A stretch of 30,814 nt of DNA from an uncultured Collinsella sp. (GCA_900549025.1 URMZ01000023.1:1-30814), one strand, 5' to 3'; shown: positions 16,271-22,965, counted from the first letter of the stretch. Notes: a model not told the origin generated them from the letters alone. Numbers and translations are program-made.

Positions 16271-16435
16271 GAATGACAAATTGTCGCCCTGGGCGGCGCG
16301 CAGCGTCAACTGGTTACGCGGGTTGGTAAACCCGCGTAACCACCTAGGTCGCGCCCTTGAAGTTGAACGTCAGATTGTCCAAATGCGGCCCGCGCAGCGT
16401 CGAGCCGTTACGCGGTTCGTAGAACCGCGTAACTA
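16271..16435 (-). repeat. Tandem ~94-bp repeat with GTTACGCGG hairpins
   Basis: Two diverged copies at a constant 94-nt offset: GAATGAC...ATTGTC at 16271 against GAACGTC...ATTGTC at 16365, a shared GCGCAGCGTC, then a hairpin. Hairpin 1 is GGTTACGCGGGTT (16312-16324) with AACCCGCGTAACC (16329-16341). Hairpin 2 is GTTACGCGGTTC (16407-16418) with GAACCGCGTAAC (16422-16433). Differences between hairpins are compensated in both arms. Copy 2 ends 3 nt from the lysS stop. Confidence 0.7.
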
Positions 16436-16436
16436 G

Positions 16437-18401
16437 TTAGTACATCTTTGCGCCGGCGGGGATGGAGGCGTCGAGCTGGATCAGGTTGAGGCGCTCCTCA
16501 CCATCCTCCTCGTGGATGGCACTGATGAGCATGCCGCAGCTGGGGATGCCCATCATCTTGCGCGGAGGCAGGTTGGTGATGGCGAGCAAGGTCTTGCCGA
16601 CCAGGTCCTCGGGCTCGTAATAAGCGTGAATGCCGGAGAGGATGGTGCGGTCGGTGCCGGTGCCGTCGTCGAGCGTAAAGTTCAGCAGCTTCTTGGACTT
16701 CTTGACGGCCTCGCATGCCTTGACCTTCACAGCGCGGAAATCGCTCTTGGAGAAGGTATCAAAGTCGACGAATTCCTCGAACAGCGGCTCAACGGCGATC
16801 TTGGAGTAATCGAGCGTGGGCTTGAGCGGCTTGACGAACGGGCTTGCGGCGTTGCCGGCCTCGGCAGCCTTGGCAGCGGCGGCACCGGACTGGAAACCCT
16901 TCTCGGGCTTCATGTGCGGGAACAGCAGGACGTCGCGAATGGAAGCCTGGTTGGTGAGCAGCATGACCACGCGATCGATACCGATGCCGATGCCGCCCGC
17001 GGGAGGCATACCGTACTCGAGGGCGCGCACGTAGTCCTCGTCGTACTCCATAGCCTCGTCGTCGCCGCCGGCCTTCTCAGCCATCTGGGCAGCAAAGCGC
17101 TCGGCCTGGTCGACCGGGTCGTTGAGCTCGGAGAATGCGTTGGCGTACTCGTGGCCGGCGATGACCAGCTCAAAGCGGTGCGTCAGGCGCGGATCGTCCT
17201 CAAAACGCTTGGCAAGCGGGCTGACCTCGATGGGGTAATCGCATACGAAGGTCGGGTTGACGATGGTGTCCTCGCCCAGCTCATCGTAAATCTCGGCGAT
17301 GATCTTGCCAGCAGTCCACTCGGGCTTAATCTCCAGGCCCTTCTCGCGTGCGGCGGCGGCAAGCTCCTCGACCGGCGTGTCGATGGTGACCTGCTTGCCG
17401 AGCACGTCCGAGACGATGTCGGTCATGGGACGGCTTGCCCACTCACCGGAAAGATCGATGGTCTGACCCTGGTACTCAATGACCTCGGGGTTGCCGATGG
17501 CCTTGTTGGCAGCCTTGATGACACCCTGGGCGAGCGCCTTCATGCCCTCGAGGTCGGAGAAGGCACGGTAGGCCTCCATCGTGGTGAACTCGGGGTTGTG
17601 GGTAAGGTCCATGCCCTCGTTACGGAAGATGCGGCCAATCTCGAAGACACGCTCAAAGCCACCGACGATGCAGCGCTTGAGGTGCAGCTCGGTAGCAATG
17701 CGCAGGTAGCACTCTTGATCGAGCGCGTTGAAGTGCGTGATGAACGGCTTAGCCGTAGCGCCACCCTGGATAGTCTGCAGAATGGGGGTCTCGACCTCCA
17801 TGTAGCCGTCGGACTCCATAAAGCGGCGGAAAGTGGAGAGAATCTGCGAGCGCTTGCGGAAGGTCTCGCGAACATCGTCGTTGGCAATCAGGTCGACATA
17901 GCGCTGACGATAGCGGGTTTCCTTGTCGGAGAGGCCATGGAACTTCTCGGGCAGCGGGCGAACGGCCTTGGAGAGCAGCGTCGCGCTCTTGGGGGCGACG
18001 GAAAGCTGGCCGCGCTTGGTGCGCACGACCACGCCGGTCACGCCCAGGATATCGCCCAAGTCGAGGGCCTTAAGCGTGCTCCAGGCCGCCTCGTCCATGT
18101 CGTTAATACGGCAGAACAGCTGAATCTCGGCGGTAGCGTCGCGCACGACGATAAACATGATCTTGCCCTGACCGCGCTTGGCGACCACGCGGCCGCCGAT
18201 CTTCACGACGTCCTCAGTATCCTCGCCATCGGCAAGATCGGCATATTTGGCCTCAATGTCAACGACATAGTCCTCGATCTCGGAGTGCTCGGGATAGGGG
18301 TTCTGGCCCGCCTCGAACAGGGCGGCGCGCTTTGCCAGACGCGTGGCGCGCTCGTCGTTGAGCGTCGAGGCCTGATCGGCGACGTTCTGGTTCTCTGCCA
18401 T
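16437..18401 (-). CDS. lysS: Lysyl-tRNA synthetase with C-terminal tRNA-binding domain
   Basis: A 654-residue class II synthetase that charges tRNA-Lys. The N-terminal OB anticodon-binding domain (about 60-165) is followed by the catalytic core with motif 1 (EVETPIL, about 202), motif 2 (FRNEGMDLTHNPEFTTMEAY, about 260) and motif 3 (PPAGGIGIGIDRVVMLL, about 470). An Ala-rich linker (about 510-545) then leads to an extra domain of about 100 residues (552-654): FRAVKVKACEAVKKSKKLL, then SGIHAYYEPEDLVGK and PRKMMGIPSCGMLISA. This is the EMAP II/Trbp111-type tRNA-binding fold usually found at the C terminus of MetRS. Standard LysRS is about 500 residues. ATG 18401 has GAGGAG upstream. It follows greA, separated by a hairpin. 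Confidence 0.96.
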   Translation of the reverse strand: MAENQNVADQASTLNDERATRLAKRAALFEAGQNPYPEHSEIEDYVVDIEAKYADLADGEDTEDVVKIGGRVVAKRGQGKIMFIVVRDATAEIQLFCRINDMDEAAWSTLKALDLGDILGVTGVVVRTKRGQLSVAPKSATLLSKAVRPLPEKFHGLSDKETRYRQRYVDLIANDDVRETFRKRSQILSTFRRFMESDGYMEVETPILQTIQGGATAKPFITHFNALDQECYLRIATELHLKRCIVGGFERVFEIGRIFRNEGMDLTHNPEFTTMEAYRAFSDLEGMKALAQGVIKAANKAIGNPEVIEYQGQTIDLSGEWASRPMTDIVSDVLGKQVTIDTPVEELAAAAREKGLEIKPEWTAGKIIAEIYDELGEDTIVNPTFVCDYPIEVSPLAKRFEDDPRLTHRFELVIAGHEYANAFSELNDPVDQAERFAAQMAEKAGGDDEAMEYDEDYVRALEYGMPPAGGIGIGIDRVVMLLTNQASIRDVLLFPHMKPEKGFQSGAAAAKAAEAGNAASPFVKPLKPTLDYSKIAVEPLFEEFVDFDTFSKSDFRAVKVKACEAVKKSKKLLNFTLDDGTGTDRTILSGIHAYYEPEDLVGKTLLAITNLPPRKMMGIPSCGMLISAIHEEDGEERLNLIQLDASIPAGAKMY

Positions 18402-18419
18402 AAGTTAGCTCCTCAAACT

Positions 18420-18452
18420 AAAACGCTCCCCAGGATTCGGTCCCAGGGAGCG
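18420..18452 (-). terminator. Hairpin terminator or attenuator between greA and lysS
   Basis: CGCTCCC (18424-18430) and GGGAGCG (18446-18452); on the minus strand TTTTAGTTT follows. It sits in the 79-nt gap and would make lysS expression depend on readthrough or on a promoter inside the gap. Confidence 0.7.
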
Positions 18453-18480
18453 AAAACATACCTTTACGCGGGACCGTGGT

Positions 18481-18951
18481 CTAGCGTGCGATCTTGGCGA
18501 TGGTGTAGACGCGGGTCTTGCCAGAAGGCGTAACGACCTCAACGGAGTCGCCCTCGCCGTGACCGATGATGGCGTGACCGACCGGAGACTCGTTAGAGAT
18601 CTTGTGCTCGAGCGAGTTGGTCTCGGTGGTACCGACGAGTGTGACTTCCATGACCTCGCCATTGGGATCGATCAGAGAAACGGTGGAACCGATGGAGACG
18701 GTCAGATCGCCCGTGGTGGCAGCAACCTGAGCGTTGGCGAGGATGGCCTGAATCTCGGCAATGCGAGCAGCATTCTGGGCCTGCTTGTCCTTGGCGGCAT
18801 CGTACTCGGAGTTCTCCGAAAGGTCGCCGAACGCGCGGGCTTCCTTGATGTCCTCGACGATCTCCTTGGCGTAATCGCCCTCACGCCAAGCGAGCTCCTC
18901 GACGAGCTTCTGGCGGCCCTCAGCGGTCAGTACGATCTGGCTTGCGTCCAT
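18481..18951 (-). CDS. greA: Transcription elongation factor GreA
   Basis: 156 residues, the usual length. GreA enters the RNA polymerase secondary channel and stimulates cleavage of backtracked RNA. The N-terminal coiled coil (residues 1-75) carries the acidic tip (ARAFGDLSENSEYDAAKDKQ, about 38-57, with the catalytic D and E). The C-terminal FKBP-like domain (about 80-156) ends with SPVGHAIIGHGEGDSVEV and a final basic strand. ATG 18951 has GGGGAG upstream. It is probably first gene of a greA-lysS operon, an arrangement seen in many Gram-positive genomes; a promoter with TTGACA lies just upstream. Confidence 0.97.
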   Translation of the reverse strand: MDASQIVLTAEGRQKLVEELAWREGDYAKEIVEDIKEARAFGDLSENSEYDAAKDKQAQNAARIAEIQAILANAQVAATTGDLTVSIGSTVSLIDPNGEVMEVTLVGTTETNSLEHKISNESPVGHAIIGHGEGDSVEVVTPSGKTRVYTIAKIAR

Positions 18952-18964
18952 ACGGATATCTCCC

Positions 18965-18992
18965 CAACTATGATGTAACGATCAACTGTCAA
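18965..18992 (-). promoter_or_regulatory. greA promoter
   Basis: On the minus strand, consensus -35 TTGACA (18992-18987), a 16-nt spacer and TAGTTG (18970-18965) as a weak -10. It lies between the tatA terminator and the greA start, leaving a very short leader. Confidence 0.5.
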
Positions 18993-18999
18993 CAAAACG

Positions 19000-19032
19000 A
19001 AAAAGACCGGCTAGCCTGCGGGCAAGCCGGTC
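19000..19032 (-). terminator. tatA terminator
   Basis: GACCGGCT (19005-19012) and AGCCGGTC (19025-19032), followed on the minus strand by TTTTT (19004-19000), 26 nt after the tatA stop. Confidence 0.88.
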
Positions 19033-19057
19033 AGGTGCTCACCCCAAAGGGATGGGA

Positions 19058-19333
19058 CTACTCTGCGTCCGCGTCGCTGTCCTCTGCCTGCTTTTTCTTG
19101 GCAGCAGCGAGCTTGGCCTCGAGCTCTGCGATCTCCTTGTCCTCCTTGGACTCCTCGACCACAACGTCCTCGGCCTGCTTGGTTTCGCCCTTATCGTCGC
19201 CCTCCATACCCTCGCGGATATTCTTGACGGTAGAGCCGAGAGACTTGCCGAGCTTCGGCAGGTTCTTAGGCCCGAAGATGATCAAGACAACGATGAGAAT
19301 AATGATGAGCTCAGGAGCCCTCAGTCCAAACAT
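19058..19333 (-). CDS. tatA: Sec-independent translocase component TatA
   Basis: A 91-residue TatA/E-type protein, which oligomerises to form the twin-arginine protein-conducting pathway for folded proteins. Residues 1-24 give the single membrane helix (APELIIILIVVLIIF) followed by the family hinge FGPKNLPKLGKSLG and an amphipathic helix. The rest is a highly charged tail of Lys/Glu/Ala (EIAELEAKLAAAKKKQ), as usual. The ATG at 19333 has a perfect GGAGG. No tatC or tatB is within the window, so partners lie elsewhere. It has its own promoter and terminator. A 21-bp palindrome across that promoter suggests regulation, unusual for this gene. Confidence 0.92.
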   Translation of the reverse strand: MFGLRAPELIIILIVVLIIFGPKNLPKLGKSLGSTVKNIREGMEGDDKGETKQAEDVVVEESKEDKEIAELEAKLAAAKKKQAEDSDADAE

Positions 19334-19368
19334 GTAGACCTCCACAATACAGCGAGACAAGCTCGAAT

Positions 19369-19398
19369 GAGTATACCGCGGGTGCCGCGGTATCACAA
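19369..19398 (-). promoter_or_regulatory. tatA promoter with a 21-bp palindrome in the spacer
   Basis: On the minus strand, -35 TTGTGA (19398-19393), exactly 17 nt, and -10 TATACT (19375-19370). The arms ATACCGCGG (19373-19381) and CCGCGGTAT (19385-19393) are perfectly mirrored around GTG, so a bound dimer would cover the whole promoter. Confidence 0.65.
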
Positions 19399-19405
19399 CA
19401 ATAGC

Positions 19406-19435
19406 TAAAAAAAGGGACCGCAAGAAGCGGTCCCT
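19406..19435 (-). terminator. tRNA-Pro terminator
   Basis: AGGGACCGC (19413-19421) and GCGGTCCCT (19427-19435) with a 5-nt loop, followed on the minus strand by a run of seven T, about 11 nt after the tRNA CCA end. Confidence 0.9.
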
Positions 19436-19445
19436 CCTCATGCTC

Positions 19446-19522
19446 TGGTCGGGTTGACTGGATTTGAACCAGCGACCCCTGCGTCCCGAACGCAGTGCTC
19501 TACCAAACTGAGCCACAACCCG
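19446..19522 (-). tRNA. tRNA-Pro (CGG)
   Basis: A 77-nt cloverleaf on the minus strand. The acceptor stem CGGGTTG pairs with CAACCCG, the D stem is GCTC/GAGC, the anticodon stem CTGCG/CGCAG with loop TTCGGGA gives anticodon CGG (Pro codon CCG), and the T arm GCTGG-TTCAAAT-CCAGT is canonical. Discriminator A and CCA are encoded. A -10-like TATAGT lies 9 nt before the 5' end, and a strong terminator follows, so it is an independent single-tRNA unit. Confidence 0.97.
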
Positions 19523-19571
19523 TTAGCTCGACTATAGTAACAAAGATTTTCGCCGCGTGCTAGAGAAATTT

Positions 19572-20468
19572 TTATTTCTTTGGCGCGTCGATTTGAACCG
19601 TGTTGGGAATAAGCTCAGTCGTGCAGGCCCACCAGCCATTTTGCTGGGCAGCGTCGGCAAGCCTTTCGGCCGTGGCGGCGGTGCCACAAATGGCAAACGA
19701 ACAGGCGCCCGATCCGCACACATCTACAGCAACGGTGCCGTCCTGTTTACGCAGCCAATCGAGAACCGTTTGAATCTGCGGCTCCATCTGTGCGGAAATG
19801 ACACCTAGGTTGTTATGGATGAGCACATATGCCGTCTCGGCATCACCAGCACGCAATGCAGAAGCTATCGCGCCGGGCTTGTCCGCAGGCACCGGGGCCT
19901 CGTCAAAACGTCGATAGGCTTCAATTGTCGAAACGCTTGCCTCGCGCGGCTTAACCAGTACGACGGGCGTCGCGAGCAGCGCGGGGTACTCAGTTGCCAG
20001 CACGTCTCCCCCACCTACGTAAAACGCAGGGCTCGCATGCAAAAAGAACGGGACGTCAGCACCAATGCCCCGCGCAATATCGTCGAGCGCTGGGTCGGTG
20101 CGATCAATGCCCCAGAGCTCCGCCAAGGCGACAATGACCGCGGCCGCATCCGTCGAGGGGCCGCCCAAGCCGGCGCACAATGGAATGCGCTTCTCAATCG
20201 TCACGCAGATGTTTGCCTCGCGACCATAATGCTCGACCATAGCAACCGCAGCCCGATACGCCGTATTCTTTTGCATGGGAAAATCTGATGCCGGAACCGT
20301 CTGGACGGTCAGCGCCTGCGCCGGCGTGACCGTCACGGTATCGGAAAGACCGACGGCCGCCATCAGGGAATCGACCCTGTGGTAGCCGCGGTCATCGCGC
20401 TCGGTATGAACCCCCAGGTAGAGGTTAATCTTTGCCGGCGCGGAAAGAGTCAGGGACCGATCGGTCAC
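19572..20468 (-). CDS. ispE: 4-diphosphocytidyl-2-C-methyl-D-erythritol kinase IspE
   Basis: A 298-residue GHMP kinase; it phosphorylates CDP-ME in the non-mevalonate (MEP) pathway to isoprenoid precursors. Family motifs: SAPAKINLYLGV at residue 9, the ATP-binding loop PLCAGLGGPSTDAAAV near 97, GADVPFFL near 138, and the C-terminal CGSGACSFAIC near 250. The glycine-rich loop normally reads GLGGGSSDAA; here it is GLGGPSTDAA, a small departure that keeps the Ser/Thr and Asp. The start is a GTG at 20468, with GAGGAG upstream inside the end of veg; only 2 nt separate the genes, so they are one transcript. Veg beside IspE is also a Bacillus arrangement. Confidence 0.94.
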   Translation of the reverse strand: MTDRSLTLSAPAKINLYLGVHTERDDRGYHRVDSLMAAVGLSDTVTVTPAQALTVQTVPASDFPMQKNTAYRAAVAMVEHYGREANICVTIEKRIPLCAGLGGPSTDAAAVIVALAELWGIDRTDPALDDIARGIGADVPFFLHASPAFYVGGGDVLATEYPALLATPVVLVKPREASVSTIEAYRRFDEAPVPADKPGAIASALRAGDAETAYVLIHNNLGVISAQMEPQIQTVLDWLRKQDGTVAVDVCGSGACSFAICGTAATAERLADAAQQNGWWACTTELIPNTVQIDAPKK

Positions 20469-20470
20469 CG

Positions 20471-20767
20471 TTAATGCTCCTCGAGCTGATTGCCGAGCGG
20501 GGTAAAGATGTGCTCGCCGCTCTCGGGGTCGAACAGCTCGACCTGACCGGTGAGCACATCGATATACTGGTAGGACTGACGCGACTTGCGGCCGCGACGC
20601 TCGTCAACCTCGACAATGAAGACGGCCGGGTGGACGCTCTTGATGGTGCCCATGCGCTCGACGACGCGGGTACGGCCCATGTTGGCCTTAACCTTGACGC
20701 GATCGCCCACCATATCGGTCAGCTTCTCGTGGATGTCGTCGACGTGATTGACTTCCATCTCTTCCAT
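20471..20767 (-). CDS. veg: Veg-family small protein
   Basis: A 98-residue protein of the Veg (DUF1021) family, small basic SH3-like proteins; Bacillus Veg is linked to biofilm regulation, and nucleic-acid binding is suspected. The core runs VGDRVKVKANMGRTRVVERMG, then HPAVFIVEVDERRGRKSRQSYQYIDVLTGQVELFD, ending FTPLG. The ATG at 20767 (MEEMEVNH) is chosen because GGAGG lies 8 nt upstream; the next ATG nine bases later is possible. It is first gene of a veg-ispE transcript with a recognisable promoter and a small leader hairpin. Confidence 0.85.
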   Translation of the reverse strand: MEEMEVNHVDDIHEKLTDMVGDRVKVKANMGRTRVVERMGTIKSVHPAVFIVEVDERRGRKSRQSYQYIDVLTGQVELFDPESGEHIFTPLGNQLEEH

Positions 20768-20798
20768 GAACAGGGCCTCCAGAAGGTGCAATTCAAAA

Positions 20799-20814
20799 AG
20801 GGGATAATACCCCT
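20799..20814 (-). promoter_or_regulatory. Small hairpin with T-run in the veg leader
   Basis: AGGGG (20799-20803) and CCCCT (20810-20814) with an AT loop; on the minus strand TTTT follows at once. It lies between the veg promoter and start codon. Only five pairs, so a weak attenuator candidate. Confidence 0.3.
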
Positions 20815-20834
20815 AAGATAGACAAAACTCTAAT

Positions 20835-20864
20835 ACTATAGCACCCTGCTGCCACCTTACGCAA
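20835..20864 (-). promoter_or_regulatory. veg-ispE promoter
   Basis: On the minus strand, -35 TTGCGT (20864-20859), an 18-nt spacer, and -10 TATAGT (20840-20835). The leader to the veg ATG is about 60 nt. Confidence 0.6.
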
Positions 20865-20922
20865 GTAGCTAAATAAGCCCCGTCCCAAATACGTACCAGA
20901 CGACAATCTCGCATGACCAGTT

Positions 20923-20950
20923 GTTACGCGGTTTGGTAAAACCGCGTAAC
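20923..20950 (-). repeat. GTTACGCGG hairpin abutting the dtd stop codon
   Basis: GTTACGCGGTTT (20923-20934) and AAACCGCGTAAC (20939-20950) form a perfect 12-bp stem with loop GGTA. It is the third copy of the hairpin found twice after lysS, and it starts at the base after the dtd TAG. No T-run follows. Confidence 0.65.
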
Positions 20951-21397
20951 CTAAAGGTTATCGGTGTCCAAGACGATGGTGAATGGGCCGTCGTTGACCA
21001 GGTCGACCTTCATGTCGGCGCCAAAGATGCCGTGCGCCACGTGTTCGACATCTTGACGAACGAGCGTCAGGAAGTACTCGTAGAGCTCATTGGCAACATC
21101 GGGCGCGCCTGCATCGGTAAACGACGGACGGCGACCGTGGCGGCAGTCAGCGAACAGCGTGAACTGCGACACCACGAGCACCTCGCCGTCGACATCGGCA
21201 AGCGCCAGATTGGTCTTGCCGTTCTCGTCCTCGTTGATGCGCAGGCCGCGGAGCTTGCCCCACAGCTTGTCGGCCTCGGCACGCGTATCGCCATGGCCCA
21301 CACCCAGCAGCACCAGGTAGCCGCGTCCAATGCGGCCCACGCACTCGCCGTCGACCGTCACGCCGGCGTTGAGCACGCGCTGCACCACCGCACGCAC
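20951..21397 (-). CDS. dtd: D-aminoacyl-tRNA deacylase
   Basis: A 148-residue DTD enzyme that hydrolyses D-amino acids (and glycine on tRNA-Ala) from mischarged tRNA. The two catalytic motifs are intact: [19 protein letters not shown] (SQFTL, about 76-94) and [10 protein letters not shown] (GPxT, about 134). Length is standard. The start is GTG at 21397, 3 nt after the rdgB stop, with GAGGAG inside the end of rdgB. It is co-transcribed with rdgB; both cleanse misincorporated building blocks. The stop codon is followed immediately by a repeat hairpin. Confidence 0.95.
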   Translation of the reverse strand: MRAVVQRVLNAGVTVDGECVGRIGRGYLVLLGVGHGDTRAEADKLWGKLRGLRINEDENGKTNLALADVDGEVLVVSQFTLFADCRHGRRPSFTDAGAPDVANELYEYFLTLVRQDVEHVAHGIFGADMKVDLVNDGPFTIVLDTDNL

Positions 21398-21400
21398 GGT

Positions 21401-22042
21401 CTACTCCTCGCCCGTCAGCTTGGCGGACAGATGCTCGAGCGCGTGGAAACGATGGCTGATGGCGTTCTTCTCGTCAGCCGTCAGCTCGGCCATGGTCTTG
21501 CCCGGCGTGTCGACCGGCAGGAACAGCGGGTCGTAGCCAAAGCCGTGATCGCCGCGGCCCTCGTGCGCGATAACGCCCTCGCAGGCGCCCTCGCCATAGG
21601 TGACCAAACCGTCCGTGTCGATGAGCGCGACGACGCTCATAAAGCGCGCAGTACGGTCCTCGTCGGCCACGCCCTCCAGATTTACGAGCAGCTTGGCGTT
21701 GTTGGCGGCATCGTCTCCGTGCACGCCCGCATAGCGCGCGCTATACACGCCCGGCTCGCCGTCCAGGGCATCAACGACCAAGCCCGAATCGTCGGCAATG
21801 GCCATGAGCCCCGTCTCCTCGACGGCAGCCTGCGCCTTGATGATGGCGTTCTCCAAAAACGTCGTGCCGTTTTCCTCGGGGTCCTCAAAATCGCCCAGCT
21901 GGCCGAGCGCCACAAAGCGCACCTCGGGCATGACCTTGCCCAAAATGGCCTCGACCTCGGTGAGCTTATGAGCGTTTCCGGTTGCCACGACGATGGTCGC
22001 CGCCGGGTCGAGAGTGTCGATGTCGATCTTCTCAAGTGCCAT
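21401..22042 (-). CDS. rdgB: XTP/dITP diphosphatase RdgB/HAM1
   Basis: 213 residues. It hydrolyses ITP, dITP and XTP so that deaminated purines do not enter nucleic acids. Motifs: VVATGNAHKLTEVEAIL at residue 18 (substrate loop), FLENAIIKAQAA near 62, ADDSGLVVDALDGEPGVYSARYAG near 83 (catalytic Asp pair), and HGFGYDPLFLP near 165. The ATG at 22042 has AAGGAGG. About 13 extra N-terminal residues precede the family start. It is first gene of a pair with dtd; the 143-nt gap to rph contains a hairpin after rph and a -10-like TATAGA near the start. Confidence 0.96.
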   Translation of the reverse strand: MALEKIDIDTLDPAATIVVATGNAHKLTEVEAILGKVMPEVRFVALGQLGDFEDPEENGTTFLENAIIKAQAAVEETGLMAIADDSGLVVDALDGEPGVYSARYAGVHGDDAANNAKLLVNLEGVADEDRTARFMSVVALIDTDGLVTYGEGACEGVIAHEGRGDHGFGYDPLFLPVDTPGKTMAELTADEKNAISHRFHALEHLSAKLTGEE

Positions 22043-22152
22043 AACTGGCCTCCTTGTCTCTATAGCAATGCCGCGCCGAGGGCGACGAGGGCCTCTGCCT
22101 CTCCCCTCTCAATCAACGGCAGTCTTGTGTCTAGACGTCTCCGCAGATGAAA

Positions 22153-22185
22153 CCTACCAAAATAAACCTGTCCCTTTTTGGCAGG
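22153..22185 (-). repeat. Stop-abutting hairpin with AACCTGTCCC loop, after rph
   Basis: CCTACCAAAA (22153-22162) pairs with TTTTGGCAGG (22176-22185) with one wobble. The loop is TAAACCTGTCCCT. The hairpin begins exactly at the base after the rph stop. Arms differ completely from the thrE copy while the loop is kept. On the minus strand GGTAGGTTTC follows, so it may also aid termination. Confidence 0.6.
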
Positions 22186-22911
22186 TTAGGCGAGGGCTTG
22201 GCGCTGAAGCTCGATGAGCTCGGCGATACCCTTGTCGCCCAGGTCGAGCAGGGCGTTGAGGCGTTTGCGGTCGAAGGGCGCCTGCTCGCCGGTGCCCTGG
22301 AGCTCGATCATCTCACCGGTATCGGTGGCGACGAGGTTCATGTCGACCTCGGCATGACTGTCCTCGGAATAATCGAGGTCAAGCAGCGTATTGCCGTCGA
22401 CAACGCCCATGGAGATGGCAGCCACCTGGCCGGTAAGCGGGATGCGCTCGATCTTGCTCGCCTCGACCCACATGGCGAGGGCGTCGTGCAGCGCCACCCA
22501 GGCGCCGGTGATGCTCGCTGTACGCGTGCCGCCATCGGCCTGAATCACATCGCAGTCGACGGTGACGGTGTACTCGCCGAGCGCCTTCATGTTGACGACG
22601 GTACGCAGGCTGCGGCCAATGAGGCGCTCGATCTCCATGGAGCGACCCTTGCGGTTGGCGTGCTCGCGCTTGCAGCGCTTGCCGGTCGACGCCGGCAGCA
22701 TGGCGTATTCCGCGGTCACCCAGCCGGCCTTGGCGCCCTTTCGCCAGCCCGGCACGCCCTCCTCGATAGTGGCGGCGCACAGCACGCACGTGTCGCCGAA
22801 CTCGGCCAAACACGAGCCGTGGGCGTGCTTCATGACACCACGGGTGAGCTTGACGGGGCGCAGCTCATTGGCGGCACGGCCGTTGGCGCGGTTGACCTGC
22901 ATGTACTCCAT
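22186..22911 (-). CDS. rph: Ribonuclease PH
   Basis: A 241-residue phosphorolytic 3'-5' exoribonuclease that trims tRNA 3' ends. Family landmarks: NRANGRAANELRPVKLTRG at residue 7, GSCLAEFGDTCVLCAATIEEGVP near 32, GRSMEIERLIGRSLR near 88, DCDVIQADGGTRTASITGA near 118 and VDMNLVATDTGEMIELQGTGE near 190 (metal and phosphate site). Length is typical. The ATG at 22911 is supported by AAAGGA seven nt upstream; an ATG three codons later is the alternative. It lies 53 nt after murI. Confidence 0.97.
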   Translation of the reverse strand: MEYMQVNRANGRAANELRPVKLTRGVMKHAHGSCLAEFGDTCVLCAATIEEGVPGWRKGAKAGWVTAEYAMLPASTGKRCKREHANRKGRSMEIERLIGRSLRTVVNMKALGEYTVTVDCDVIQADGGTRTASITGAWVALHDALAMWVEASKIERIPLTGQVAAISMGVVDGNTLLDLDYSEDSHAEVDMNLVATDTGEMIELQGTGEQAPFDRKRLNALLDLGDKGIAELIELQRQALA

Positions 22912-22928
22912 AGAAATATCCTTTCGGC

Positions 22929-22965
22929 AAAAGATGTGGCGAAGCCTTTGGGGCTGCCTTACATC
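22929..22965 (-). terminator. Hairpin between murI and rph
   Basis: GATGT (22933-22937) and ACATC (22961-22965) close an inner stem of GGC and AAGCC with GGGCT and GCC. On the minus strand CTTTTGCC follows. The hairpin overlaps the first base pair of the murI stop codon. It may partly terminate the murI transcript; rph has its ribosome site just after. Confidence 0.45.

Larger units (their letters stand above)
15990..16436. other. Intergenic region between thrE and lysS
   Basis: 447 nt with no credible gene. From right to left it holds two tandem copies of a roughly 94-bp unit, each with a GTTACGCGG hairpin (16271-16435), a strong hairpin terminator (16229-16270), an unremarkable AT-richer stretch, a CCCCAAYG repeat cluster with a 14-bp palindrome (16086-16143), and the thrE promoter region (about 15995-16070), where no convincing hexamers stand out. 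Confidence 0.7.

Noticed and set aside
16271..16435. Regularly spaced palindromes suggestive of a CRISPR array
   Set aside because: Only two units, the spacers are themselves homologous, and no cas genes are near.
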